Below are positions 12,099 to 22,557 of a stretch of DNA of 64,000 bases, piece after piece (positions within the stretch are counted from its first letter, which is position 1; each line of letters starts with the position of its first letter). The notes below the pieces were generated by a model that had not been told where the DNA came from, did not search any database, and saw only the letters and a program-made list of their open reading frames with translations. The DNA is taken from assembly GCA_032358165.1 (NCBI GenBank), contig JAALGY010000062.1, positions 1,550,001-1,614,000 on the forward strand, written 5' to 3'. This DNA comes from Diplosphaera chodatii (lineage: Eukaryota; Chlorophyta; Trebouxiophyceae; Prasiolales; Stichococcaceae). The translations under genes were made by a program, and so were the position numbers.

Positions 12099-15000
12099 AT
12101 GGCATCGAGCATCGATGACGAGGTGACGCCGAGCACAAACATGCGTTTCCCTACAATCGCAAAGCCGCTTCCCGATGAACAGCTCGGCACTTCAGGTGAT
12201 GACTGCACGGACCTGGCAACAAACATGGGGAAGCAGCTAAGACAACATGCTCTCCCGTACCCTGCTGTGCTGATGATACCCTGCCTCGAGCCCAGCACCG
12301 CAGCAGATAAGTGCATTGTGCATGACATGCCGCAGGCATTCATCAGAAGGGCCTGTTCTTTGAAAGTCGGAGCAGGCCAGGCCAGAAGTACCGTGCCATC
12401 ATGGATGGCCTGGTGGCGCAAATGGACGCACTGGATGCAGCCGTGACACAGGTGGCACTCAGCCTGCCGGAGATGCCTGCAGACGCAAAGCGGCGGCTCT
12501 CAGAGGTGACCAGTCGATTTCACACCCTTGACACGTGGGATGCCCCCGCAACAGCAATCACTATCAAAGGGTGGTTGGTACAGTGGGGTGACAACATCAT
12601 GTCGTGCATGCTACACTGCAGTCAGTGGACGGCACGCCGCAGCTGGAGGATGTGCAGGATGCACTTGCCCAGGCGGCTCAGCTCAGCGGCTTCTCGCGGT
12701 CAGCAAGCCCTGCTGGGGCGGTGAGAACTGCACCACGCGACCTTGGCGGGCCACAGTGGGGCGCCACAGAGGTCGGTGATGGACGCAGCTTGGACACGTC
12801 AAGCTTGTGCAGTGTTGTCCAGCCTGCCAGGGCAGATGCGGGTAATTGCAACACACAGGCGTCAAAAAGCCTGCCGATCTCATGTACATCGACATCACAG
12901 GCAGTGCTCCTGGACTTCTACAGGGTGGGCGTGACAAGCTGGGCTGGGTGCGGCAGCTGGTGCGCTACACTGAGACGCACCCGATCTTGGTGCCTCCGCC
13001 AGATGGCCAGGTGACTGGTGATGTGGACACCATCGACAGCGCCGCTAGCGGAGGCGGCATCCACACCACGGTACAATTTGATATGCTTGCCCTTTGCCCG
13101 TGCCCGCGCAGTTTTGCGTCAAGTCGCCTTCAACCCGTTAGCTGGCCAGGGCCAGCATTCCTGCAAGCAAGCATGGCCTTTGTGTGCGTGTCCTGACAGC
13201 AAATTTGCATGGTCACACAGGTGTTCCCCAGCCTTAACCCTGCCCGCCGCGAGGATGTGGTGCTGCTGCAAGCGTGGCTGAAGGACACCATGGCACAGCT
13301 GACGGCTGAAGTTGGTGACAAAGGCGCCACCACTGTGCAGGTACTGCGATACCTGATCACAGGTATCGCTCTGGGTGTGGGTCTGAGAACTTGCTGGCAT
13401 ACAGTGTGCACAGGCTTACCGGCCCACATGTTACCTGACATCATGCCGTTGACTTCTGGATGTCTGGCGCTCTGAAGGCAGCGTTGTACCAGGGCAACAC
13501 ACGGGGCGTGCTGCAGAGGATGCGTGTGTTACAGTGGCTCCTGCTCTTCGCGTCGCGTCCCTGCTGTGTCCCAGGGCGCGGTGGACATGGCGGATGGGGC
13601 GCTGTGGCTGTACCAGCTGGCCTTCGAGGAGGTGCGGCGGCAGGTGGCAGGGGAGTGCCGGGAGCGCGGCGAGCTGCTGGCCGCCTGCTGGTGAGCCCGG
13701 TGGCCGTGATGATGGCGCCAAATGTCAGTACCCACTTCCTTGGCGGACATACACTTGTGGACTGAGCGCAAATGCAACACGCTCAGACGGATGCTGGTCC
13801 TTCGCTTATGCTGCGCACCAGTGTGATGCTCGGTTACTCCCCAGGCTGCTGGTGCCCTGGCCCTTCTTCGCCTGGTGTACCGTCGACGCAGGGCACGAAG
13901 ATGCACCAGGAGAGGTGCACAGCAAACTGCTTCAGCTGCAGAACTGGTTTGCTGCAGGGAGCACTGCAACGCGTTGACGCAGCTGCGCGCCAGCCTGGTG
14001 TACGAGCCCGCACTGAGCAGTGTGCAGACAGAGGCTGCCAGCCTTTCCTCCGCGTCCACAGTTGCTGCGGCACAGCAGAGGTGCTTGTCCTGTGTGGTCG
14101 CAACAGTGCACTGCTTCCTGCTTTAGCACTTACGATCAGGGTTCAGGGCGTGTGCCTGCTTCGTGTACATATACAGTGCTTGGGTCTGCTGCACTCAGTC
14201 ACGATCGATCTACCCTAATGCTGAACATGAGGTCTGGCTAACACATCGTTGCAGTCGTGTAGGGCTTCCGAATGGCGGCTGCAGCTGGCTGCAGCAGCTG
14301 TGCTGGAGCTACGGAGCAATGTTCTGTCATTGCAGCACGACATGGAGGATGCGCAGCAGGACCTGCACCGGAGTGCTGACCGCATCACAGCACTGCAAGC
14401 CGACTTGACAGCTGAAAGCCTGGGCCATGCAGGTGCCCGTTCACGTCACATACTGCGCCCATGCTCCCTGCCTCCACGTTTCATCCAGGCTGTTAGTGTC
14501 AACACCTGCATGACTTGGTTTGCCTTGCTAAACGCTTTGAAATGAACGCTGAGCAGCGTGTGACACACTCAAATCTTGTCGACTAAAGGTGCAGTGGGCA
14601 CCGTGTGTGCGCTGCGCGGCTTGGTGGCCTTCTGGCAAGGCCAGTGCCGACGGCTAGAGGTGCAGCTGCACACCTCAGCTGCGGCGGAAGCATCTGCAAA
14701 GCGGATGGCGGCGGCAGACATGGCAGCTGTGTCCACTGAAGCAGCCGACAACAAGGAGAGGCTCCAGATTGCGCAGCAGGTTGAGCGGGAGCTACAACAG
14801 AAGCTGGCATTGCTCGAGGTGGGAGATTCCTCTGGTTCATATAACACTGTCTTTATCAAGTGACAGCACGTGCAGCCCTTGTGGTGACGTGCAACTTCCC
14901 ACCTGAGCGAGGCAGATGAAGCATTGTGGCATGCATGATGGCAGGATTCTCGTCGAGTTCACCAAGCGGATTGTGATCAGCAGAAGTGCAGGTCCTGCTC

Positions 15001-18000
15001 AGTGAATGAGCAACGCCAAGCTAGACCTGCAAATGATTGGTGTCGTGCTGCAGGCTGAAGTCACTCAAAGCACAAGGGGGCTGCAGACTGCCAGCAGCCG
15101 GATTGCCAGTCTTGAGGAGCGGCTGGCCAGTGCCATGGCCGGTAGGGTCCCGTCAGAGTCCTGTCCTCAACAGACGTCCACTGTCACGGTCTAGGTCGGA
15201 CTGAGGCATGCGCAACAATTCCAACTAACACGATATGGTCACTATGGTCGCAGAGTCAGCTGCAGCGCGGGACGCCAACGCAGCAGCTGCAGTGGAAGCC
15301 GCTCGCCGGTTGTCAATTGAGGCAGCAGAAGGGACGGCGGCGCATCTGCTGCGGGGTGAGGTTGAGGAGTTGCGAGGCGTGAATCATCAGCTGCAGCGCT
15401 TGCAGGCCAGGTGCATATCAAGGAATTCCCTGCAAAAGTATGTTTATGCTGCATGTCTGCAGCAACAGCTGCTTGCTTTGCGTAGTCAACAGAGATGCAA
15501 TGACATCACAACTCGACGAGGTCCACAACCTGGAGCGTGCAACCGCAGTGACCGAGCGGCGGCAGCAGCACGAGAAGAGCTGCTGCAGCAGCGTGTCAGC
15601 CTGGCTGAAGACGCTGCAGCACATGCGTCCACCAAGGCGGCGGCGCTGCGGGAGGAGGCCAGCCTGCTGGGCGCCGCCAATGGCAGGTTGCATGCGGACT
15701 GTGAGACTTTGCGAGGCCGCCTGGGCGCGGCGGAACCAGCCCTCGCCGCCTGCCAGGCCCAAGTGCAGGTGATCAACGCCTGCCCATCTTCTATCGAATG
15801 GGACACACCTGCGATCGAACAGTCAGCTTGGCAGTGTGGTGTGCATGCTTGTACTCGGTGTGCCACTACTCAATGTACTGAATGCTTTGAGTTGAGGGTC
15901 GCCTATGATGCCGGGCTCATTCTATGCGCAGGCTTTCCAGAATGGCTTGGAACAGTGCGCGTTGATGGTTGCACAGACGAGAGCAGGCTCCAGGCGCAGG
16001 GATAGTGCTGTAGCGTCCGAGTCTGGGCAGGCGGACAGCATGGCAGCAGGAGAGTCAGTGAACGAGTCCAGCGCATACACAGTGTTGCGTGCTGGCCCAG
16101 AGTTGTCTGTGGCAATGTCAAGCCAGCGAGAACTGCAGCTGGGCAGGCTCCAGGACGCTGCGCCTGTTGCTCCGGCAGCATGGCCTGCGGTCGCGAGAAG
16201 GATATCAACGACAACCAAGGAGCCAGGGAGCACCATGGCAGCCATACAAGCCCACATCCAGGTGCATGGTGGTGGTGTTAAACCATTCTTGCCAACACGC
16301 CCGAGCCAGAAAGGTCCATCGTGAAAGGGGTAAGGACACCGTGGGGAATTGGGCTTCCATGGTCTGGTTGCAGGCCAGTGCAAGCGCTGTGGAGGCAGCA
16401 GAGAGGCGGGAGCGCATCACGCAGCAGCGTCTCACAGCAGAAGGGCAGCTCAGGATCAGCCTGAGCTCGGAGTTGCTTAAGGTAAAACTTGCTGATCATC
16501 ACGGCTGCACGGCGGCTTAGCTGTCTGCTTTGCAGGGTTGTGGGCAAGTTGGTCATGGTCGGTCATGGGGAACACAGCAGATGGTGATGTGCACAGTCAC
16601 ATCTCCCAGCTGTAAGCCTGCTCGGCTGGCAAGCTGCTGTACTTTAATAAGGGCACTTGCCTCCGTGTGCGCAGGTGAAAAGCGAGAAAGGAGCGCTAGC
16701 GAGGCAGCGCTCTGAACTGCAGGCGCAAGCAGACCGGCAGCAGGGTCAATTGACTGAGGCACGCGCACGGCAGGCGGCCTCAACGGCTGCACTCGCACAG
16801 GTCAGTTGCAAACTGCCATGCGTGCATGCGACAGTTGCACCTGCAGACACTTTGGAACCTCAAGCTGGTTCAACCTGTAGCCACTTGATTGTCGATGTTC
16901 TGTGAGCTTCCTAGCTGATGCCATGGCATTGCTGCATGCGCAGTTGGACCAGCAGATGGCGCAGAAGACGACCCAGCTGGCAGAAGCACAGGCGGCCATA
17001 GCACGTCTGCAAGAGGACGGCAGAGCTGCTGACACGGCCATGCGCTCCATGATGCTGCAGAGCAGCCAGCAACAGGAGCAGATTGTCAACCAGCAGCAGG
17101 CGGTGCTCAGGTGTGCCGCCAGCTTCATGTTGGTACATATGACATGTCGCCTGGTTGTTCAGGATACGTGCATGTGCCGGGGACAAAGCTGACGCATCTT
17201 TTTTGCTCTTGGCAAGGTCGCAGCAGCAGACTGCACAGGAGGCGCAGAAAGCAGCTGAAGCAGAGGCTGCGTCTGCTGAGCTGCTGCAGCAGCTGCAGGA
17301 GGCGGCCATGGCAGCGGCAGATGCAGGCCAGCGCGCTGACGAAACAGCAGCGCGCGATGCTGAAGCCCAAGGCGTGCTGCTGCAGCAACTACAGGAGGCC
17401 TTCGAGCAGCAGCGGTGCAGCAAGGTGCTGCTTGACCTCGCCATCCTGCCAAGAGTGCTAAGATGAAACGTGTTGATGCAGTCGATGCAGTGCCAGCATG
17501 TACACATCAGCGCCTGGTATGGCCCGACACAGGCATGCCGGGGAAATCAGCCGGTTGACTGCGATGTGCAGGAGGAAGCAGCGGCATTGCATGAGCATGC
17601 AGCGGTGCTGCACGCCCGCATCGAGGACCTGACATCCGAAAACGATCATCTAGCGACCCGTGCAGCGGCTGGTGATGCTGCTGTGAACAGGCTGCAGGTG
17701 CCACACATTACGTCACTAAGTAGACCCTGAAACATCACTTGGCACGAGCTGACATGCTAACTAGTCATGTGTGTACATGTGCTGGCATGCACTCGAAGCA
17801 GCAAGGCCCACTTGTGCTGCTCTTCAGGTTGCCCACTTCCTGCTGGATGACCTGACCGCTGGACCCGACCGTCTGCAGGTGTGTGACCCCGCAAACCCTT
17901 ACTGACCCACATGCACTGTGCTGCTGAGCAGCGGGTGCACGCTTGTGCATGCCGTTGTGCATCAATGCAGCGTGTCTTCTCCAACGCTACCTGGCAGAAG

Positions 18001-18807
18001 ATTTCGTCAGGCAGTCCCTCAGCAGGTGGCCTGATGCAGCTGGTGCTGGGCCGCAGGCGCAGCACCTGAGGGAAGCGGCGACGGGGCTAAGGGCTGAGCT
18101 GCAAGAGGCACTCCTAGGTGGAGCCGCGGCCACCGCCGCCAGGGACATCCTGGTGGAGCAGTTGCAAGCCGCAGCCACTGCCATGGCTGACCAGGTGTCC
18201 TGTCATGACTTGCATGCTGATGATTCCCTTGCCGACTCTGGCCATAGACCAGGCAGACACTGCAGGTCACCCTGCAGCATTGCGTTGGACAGGCAGCGGT
18301 GCTATGAATACAAACGATGTGCATGTTTGCCACTCACAGGCGGAGGAGCTAGTCGCTGCAAGGGCAGAAGCACAGCAGCTGGGCAACATGCAGGCTGCGC
18401 TGCAGGGCGCCTTCGTGCAGCTGCAGACTGAGGTGGACTGCCTCCGCATGCGTCCCATTGTCAGGCAAGCTGATGGCATCACATGGCGATTGCTTTGCAC
18501 AGGCTGTCAGAGTGTCTTTCAAGCATCAGGTCAGGGCACAGTAAGCGCATATGCAGGCAGCTGAGCCCAAGTAGAAGTGCCACCTGATGAGAGCTGATAT
18601 GACCCAAGGAAGGCCATAGCCCACTTCCAGTGCCCTATGAAGTGCATGGCCTGCCAACTCTGTCAATTTTCACACGTGCTCATCCTCAACTTACTGCTGT
18701 GCAGCCACCCGGTGGAGACGAGGGTGCAGCCTAATCATCGACCCGACTCGGCGGAGTCGTTTGCCGCTGCGGTCGCTGCACCGCCGACACCGCTACTGAG
18801 CAGGTGA
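12099..18807 (+). CDS. Long coiled-coil protein with axonemal dynein light chain-like domain (AXDND1-like)
   Basis: About two dozen short exons. The first three fit exactly: 12099-12195, 12335-12577 and 12622-12720, giving LGTSG|IHQKGLFFESRSRPGQKY. Exons near 13222-13341 (NPARREDVVLLQAWLKDTMA) and 13575-13690 (LWLYQLAFEEVRRQVAGEC, RERGELLAAC) carry the signature of the axonemal dynein light chain (p28) family, as in animal AXDND1. Everything after about 14255 is Ala/Gln/Glu-rich heptad coiled coil, e.g. ALAQ- and LQQLQEA-rich exons at 14609-14818, 15250-15411, 16675-16800, 16912-17110, 17218-17425 and 17992-18195. It is probably a ciliary or basal-body structural protein. The last exon before the snRNA cluster (to 18804) ends TPLLSR; the TGA ending at 18807 overlaps a donor-like AG|GTGACG, so the gene may continue at 20189. 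Confidence 0.6.
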
Positions 18808-18977
18808 CGGGATTTCATGAACAAAGCTTTTTAAGGTGACCTCACCAGCCCAGAGGGTTATCAGTCGGCTGCATACAGAACGGGGATGCCAGGTGCCCCA
18901 GCGTGTGTGCGTGTGTATGTGTCGGGCTGGGCTGCACCCAGGCGTGCTCAGCCTGCAGTTATACAGCTAGACAGCAC

Positions 18978-18986
18978 ACCCATAAC
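18978..18986 (+). promoter_or_regulatory. Upstream sequence element of U2 (ACCCATAAC)
   Basis: ACCCATAAC lies 70 nt before the first base of U2. The identical 9-mer occurs at the same distance before U5 and U1. It occupies the place of the plant snRNA upstream sequence element (USE, RTCCCACATCG near -70) and shares its CCCA core. Confidence 0.8.
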
Positions 18987-19047
18987 CAGGCAGTCACTGC
19001 TGGATGCAGCTGCAATGGTAGGGCTGCCAGCCATGCCCCGACCAGGC

Positions 19048-19236
19048 ATACCTTTCTCGGCCTATTTGGCTAAGATCAAGTGTAGTATCTGTTCTTATCA
19101 GTTTGATCGCTGATATCTGGGCCATCGGCCCAGTTATTGATCAAATGTATTTTTCATGGCGGTGACCCACCGCCGGCACTTGTGTCGGCAGGGACACCAG
19201 GTTGGCTGAGGCCTCACACTGCCGCCTCAGCCGACC
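19048..19236 (+). ncRNA. U2: U2 spliceosomal snRNA
   Basis: The 5' end ATACCTTTCTCGGCC followed by GGCTAAGATCAAGTGTAGTA and TCTGTTCTTATCAG is the universal U2 5' domain. It includes GUAGUA, which pairs with the intron branch site. Stem IIb is TCTGGGCCATCGGCCCAG. The Sm site is ATTTTTC at about 19149. Stem III is GGCGGTGACCCACCGCC. The terminal stem IV pairs GGTTGGCTGAGGC with GCCTCAGCCGACC around the loop that binds U2B''. Length of about 189 nt fits U2 (187-196). Stem-loop I has UAUUU where most species have UUUU, an extra loop base. Reading frames across this stretch are accidental. Confidence 0.97.
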
Positions 19237-19298
19237 AGCCGCCCCACACCAACCCACCCCATCCTCCCCTCCCCTTTCCTCTCCCCACCACCCCATAC
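19237..19298 (+). terminator. G-poor 3' tract of U2 (candidate 3' box)
   Basis: Immediately after U2 comes about 60 nt almost without G, rich in C, A and T, with CCAACCC at 19249-19255. Similar tracts follow U5 and U1, so this is likely the 3'-end formation signal. Confidence 0.5.
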
Positions 19299-19499
19299 GT
19301 CGAGGTTGGCATGCGTGGGATCGTCTCGGTCTGACCTCCGGTGTGTAAGGGGCAGCGGCATGCGTGGGCCGGAGCGGCCATAGCCTTGTAGTGTGCACAT
19401 AATGTTGAATGAGATGAAAGCCAGCCACACCTATTTCTCCAACATTGCACCAGTCTTCCTATCAAACTGCAGTTTCGGGCTGCAACACCTCACAGGACA

Positions 19500-19508
19500 A
19501 CCCATAAC
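19500..19508 (+). promoter_or_regulatory. Upstream sequence element of U5 (ACCCATAAC)
   Basis: Identical to the U2 and U1 elements. Its position predicts a U5 start at 19570-19571, which agrees with the 5' end inferred from the stem pairing. Confidence 0.8.
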
Positions 19509-19570
19509 TGGGGCACAGGTCCAGCTGCATGTTGCACAACAAGTGTCAATCGAACTCGATGACCAAGTCA

Positions 19571-19681
19571 ACGGCGAGATCAGCTCTGTTGCCGTACCAA
19601 TCTTTCGCCTTTTACTAAAGATTGCCGAGCGTCTGATCTCAACAAGCCGTCTGACCCAATTTTTTCGGCGCATCCGCGCTT
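19571..19681 (+). ncRNA. U5: U5 spliceosomal snRNA
   Basis: The invariant U5 loop I, CGCCTTTTACTAAAG, is present at about 19607-19620. It is flanked by pairing arms (CAATCTTT / AAAGATTG) and the outer stem GAGATCAG / CTGATCTC. The Sm site AATTTTTTCG follows at about 19658. A short 3' hairpin GCGC-ATCC-GCGC follows. Length is about 111 nt (usual 115-120). Loop I holds the exon ends during both steps of splicing. The 5' end is placed by the distance from the upstream element and by stem I; the 3' end is approximate. Confidence 0.93.
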
Positions 19682-19745
19682 CAACCTCCACACCCACACA
19701 GCCCCAACCCCAACACCCCCTCCCTGCAACAACACGCTCACACGT
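19682..19745 (+). terminator. G-poor 3' tract of U5 (candidate 3' box)
   Basis: A C/A-rich, nearly G-free stretch with CCAACCC at 19704-19710 directly follows U5, as after U2 and U1. Confidence 0.5.
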
Positions 19746-19847
19746 TGCCGTCACACAACGTGACAACGTGCGACACACTTCGTGTACATGCTGGCTGCAG
19801 CTTCTAAACCTGTTGACGGGCTGTGCACACGGTTTCAGTTGGACCAG

Positions 19848-19856
19848 ACCCATAAC
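19848..19856 (+). promoter_or_regulatory. Upstream sequence element of U1 (ACCCATAAC)
   Basis: Exact match to the U2 and U5 elements, 71 nt before the U1 start. No clear TATA box is visible between any of the three elements and its RNA start. Confidence 0.8.
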
Positions 19857-19918
19857 TTGACCCTCCTGGTTTGGCCCGTTCAACTGGGCAACTGCACGAC
19901 CCAATCAAGCGGATAGGC

Positions 19919-20083
19919 ATACTTACCTGTCCGGCCGTTCACCGCGATCAAGAAGGCGGTGGCGGGGGAGTTGCACTGCTCGCAGTCCACTCAGCTTGCG
20001 GTCGCTCTTTGGTTGCACCAAGTGTGTAGTCCGACGGAACAATTTATGGTAGGCTGAGGCTTGCGCCTGCGCATCCTCGGCAC
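19919..20083 (+). ncRNA. U1: U1 spliceosomal snRNA
   Basis: It begins ATACTTACCTG, the exact 5'-splice-site-pairing end of U1. Stem-loop I carries GATCAAGAAGG, the U1-70K loop (most species GATCAYGAAGG). Stem-loop II carries GTTGCACTGC, the U1A loop (usual ATTGCACTCC). The Sm site AATTTATGG is at about 20041. The final stem-loop pairs GGCTGAGG with CCTCGGC. Length is about 165 nt, as expected. It lies downstream of U5 on the same strand. Confidence 0.97.
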
Positions 20084-20130
20084 CCCCCTCCCCCAACCCA
20101 ACCCCTCCCAAACCCGACCCTCCCCGTTAG
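20084..20130 (+). terminator. G-poor 3' tract of U1 (candidate 3' box)
   Basis: A C-rich, almost G-free tract with CCAACCC at 20093-20099 starts right at the U1 end. Confidence 0.5.
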
Positions 20131-20188
20131 CCAGCTGCTTCACCCTCGCCTTGCCCATTCATTGTCGCTGTGTGCGTTGTTGGCCGCA

Positions 20189-22557
20189 GGAGAACGGCAG
20201 CGCACACGGATGACAGCCTGGTCATGGACATCAAGCGCCCCGTGATGCACATCCGGCAAACGGTCGACAAGCGTGCCACTGGCAGCACGCGCGCATCGCG
20301 CATGGGCGGCTACATGTCGACTGCAGACACTGACGCCGGCTGGCCACTGCACCCCCACATCTCGCAAATCCTGGCCCTACAGGTCAGCCTCTGCACCTTC
20401 AGGAGGTTATCATGAAAATTAAACGAGGACAATGTTGCTGCTGGCAGCGTACACCATACTGTTGCCGCATCACTTGCGCCTGTTACTCCAGGCGGAGGCG
20501 GACACAGTGCGGCAAGAGCTGGAGATGGCGCACATGGCATCTGCCACTGCAGCCGCCAACTTTCAGGAGCACTCTGCGGACCTGAGGGCGAAGCTCGAGG
20601 CAGCTGAGCGCCAGCTCAGGTAAAGGTCGAGGTGCATTGCACATGCGCTTCCATTCGCTTGACAATAGGTATGCCGAGATAGACTTGACAGCGTAATAGT
20701 GACATTCTACATGGTTCTGCTGTCATAACACCTACAAACACACTCTTGCGGTCACTGCAGTCTGCTACAGCATGAGTTTGCGCTGCTGCAAGCGGCCGCA
20801 GATGCTGCTGCAGCAGAGCATGTCGTACGGGAGGCACAGTATGCAGCACAGTTAGCGGTTGCCGCGGCCAGAGCAGCCGACTTGCAAGTGCGTACAGACA
20901 TGATCTTGCAGCCCACAACAGCGGCATGTCATGCCATTCTTGCAAGCAGGCTGCAACTGCGCAAGGTTGAATACGCAGGAGCAGCTGGCCCAGTCCGAGC
21001 AGAGGCGCACCGCACTGGAGGAGATGGCTCGGCAGGGCCTGAATGCAGTCAGGCTGTCAGATGACGGCCAATCTGCCCAGGCCCGGCGGTGGCACAGCCT
21101 GCAGCGAGAGACGATGTGGCTGCGTGCCAAGATCTGTGTGCTGGCGCAGTTTTGCAAGGTGCTGCGCTGTCGTCTGGCTGCCGCTGAACAAAGATGTGGA
21201 GATGCGCTAGTGGCGGCAGGGTGAACGGGAGCAGTTGGTCAGTCTGCAACCATTTCTGGGAACCCGTTCCGTCGCTTCGTTGCTATATGCCTGGCGAATG
21301 GTCAAGGTTGCAGGAGGAAGATCGAAATAGAGGGCACATAAGCACTTGCTCAGCACCCGCTCTTGGACCCCGCCCTGAAGCACTGCCACCATCGGGTGTG
21401 CCGAAAAGAGGTGCACTTAGCTTTTCTGCATCTTAGTCTCTGCTCTGCACGGTCAGAATGGATGCTGTGACAAGTCATGGCCACTGGCGGCCCGGAGGCG
21501 TCGGCCACGAGCCAGGATCAGCAGTCAGCAGCCATGGTGTGTTGACATCCCAACTGGTTGCAACTCGCGAAACGCAAGCACAGACATCTCGTCTGTAGTC
21601 ACATTTGGGATTTTCATACAACTTCTGTCCTGATGTCAGGTCCTCAACATGGACCGACGGTGACAAACCTGCCATTCTCGTTTGGCCACACCACCTGTGC
21701 GGTGAGCAGTTGCTGACAAACCGCAAGTACTGCACAGAGCCCATGAATAATTGCAGTGATGCCTGTCAAAGACGCGTGCCAAATGGATCAACCACCCTTT
21801 TCCGCAGGACACAGCAGCGGCGGCGCAACAGGAGCGGACAGATGCGAAATGGTGGCTGGGAAAGGAGGGACAGGCCACGCTCAACGGCACGAAGAACCGG
21901 GACGTCGAGACCTTCTGGCAGCAGGCAGCGGCAGCGCACGTGAATGTGCGAGGCAACCTGAAGCAAGTGAGCCCCTGGAAGGTCACCTCTGCACTGCGGA
22001 ATGCTGGCACTCAATCCCTTGGGCCGCAGTTTGACCGTCCAGGTTGCCATCCAGCAGACACCTCTTGCAGTAGGTGCTGTTGTTGCTATGCGCAGGCAGC
22101 GCAGGTGAACCGCGAGAAGGGGCTGTCGGCAGCAGGCAGCAAGGCGGCCCTCGCCGGCGATGCCAACCTCAAGCAGGAGACCTGCTCACTGTACAAGGTG
22201 GATGTACGATCGGCACATGCTTGGGGTACCGTTCTGGATGTATCGACGCAGCTTCGTTTGCGGGAGAGGACAGAGCATCAACCACTGCAGCGGTTCCACT
22301 GCGGTGCAGGAGGAGTTTGGGGCGCTCACACCGAAGCAGATGGCTGGCAAGATGGCCATCTTGCAGCAGGCGGTGCGCATGTGCAGTACTTGTCCAACCT
22401 TGTTTGAAACCTCTCATGGCAGCGAGGGCTTGTCGGGTTCGCAGGACATCACCATACCGTCTGGTTGCACATGCAGGCGCGTGACAGCCACAGAGCAGCT
22501 GTGGAGAACAAGAAGCAGAGCAGCGGCAGCAATCTCACGCTCGAGACTGATTGGTGA
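20189..22557 (+). CDS. Coiled-coil exons downstream of the snRNA cluster (probable 3' part of the AXDND1-like gene)
   Basis: Exons at about 20189-20379, 20491-20621, 20759-20887, 20950-21157, 21808-21966, 22095-22197 and 22305-22374, with a last one ending at the TGA at 22557. The first opens after the acceptor GTTGGCCGCAG, has no upstream ATG, and is in the phase left by the donor at 18804 (AG|G). The joined reading runs SR|RRTAAHTDDSLVMDIKRP. Later exons are heptad-rich (EADTVRQELEMAHMA; DLRAKLEAAERQLR; WLRAKICVLAQFCKVLRCRL). It is either the C-terminal part of the upstream gene, with a 1.4-kb intron housing the snRNAs, or a separate gene starting at the in-frame ATG near 20224. The protein would end SGSNLTLETDW. 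Confidence 0.6.

Noticed and set aside
18886..19113. Reading frame of 75 codons on the + strand
   Set aside because: Its second half is the U2 snRNA 5' domain, and the first half holds the U2 upstream element; coding is accidental.
19393..19860. Reading frame of 155 codons on the + strand
   Set aside because: It runs through the U5 gene and the U1 promoter; no protein similarity.
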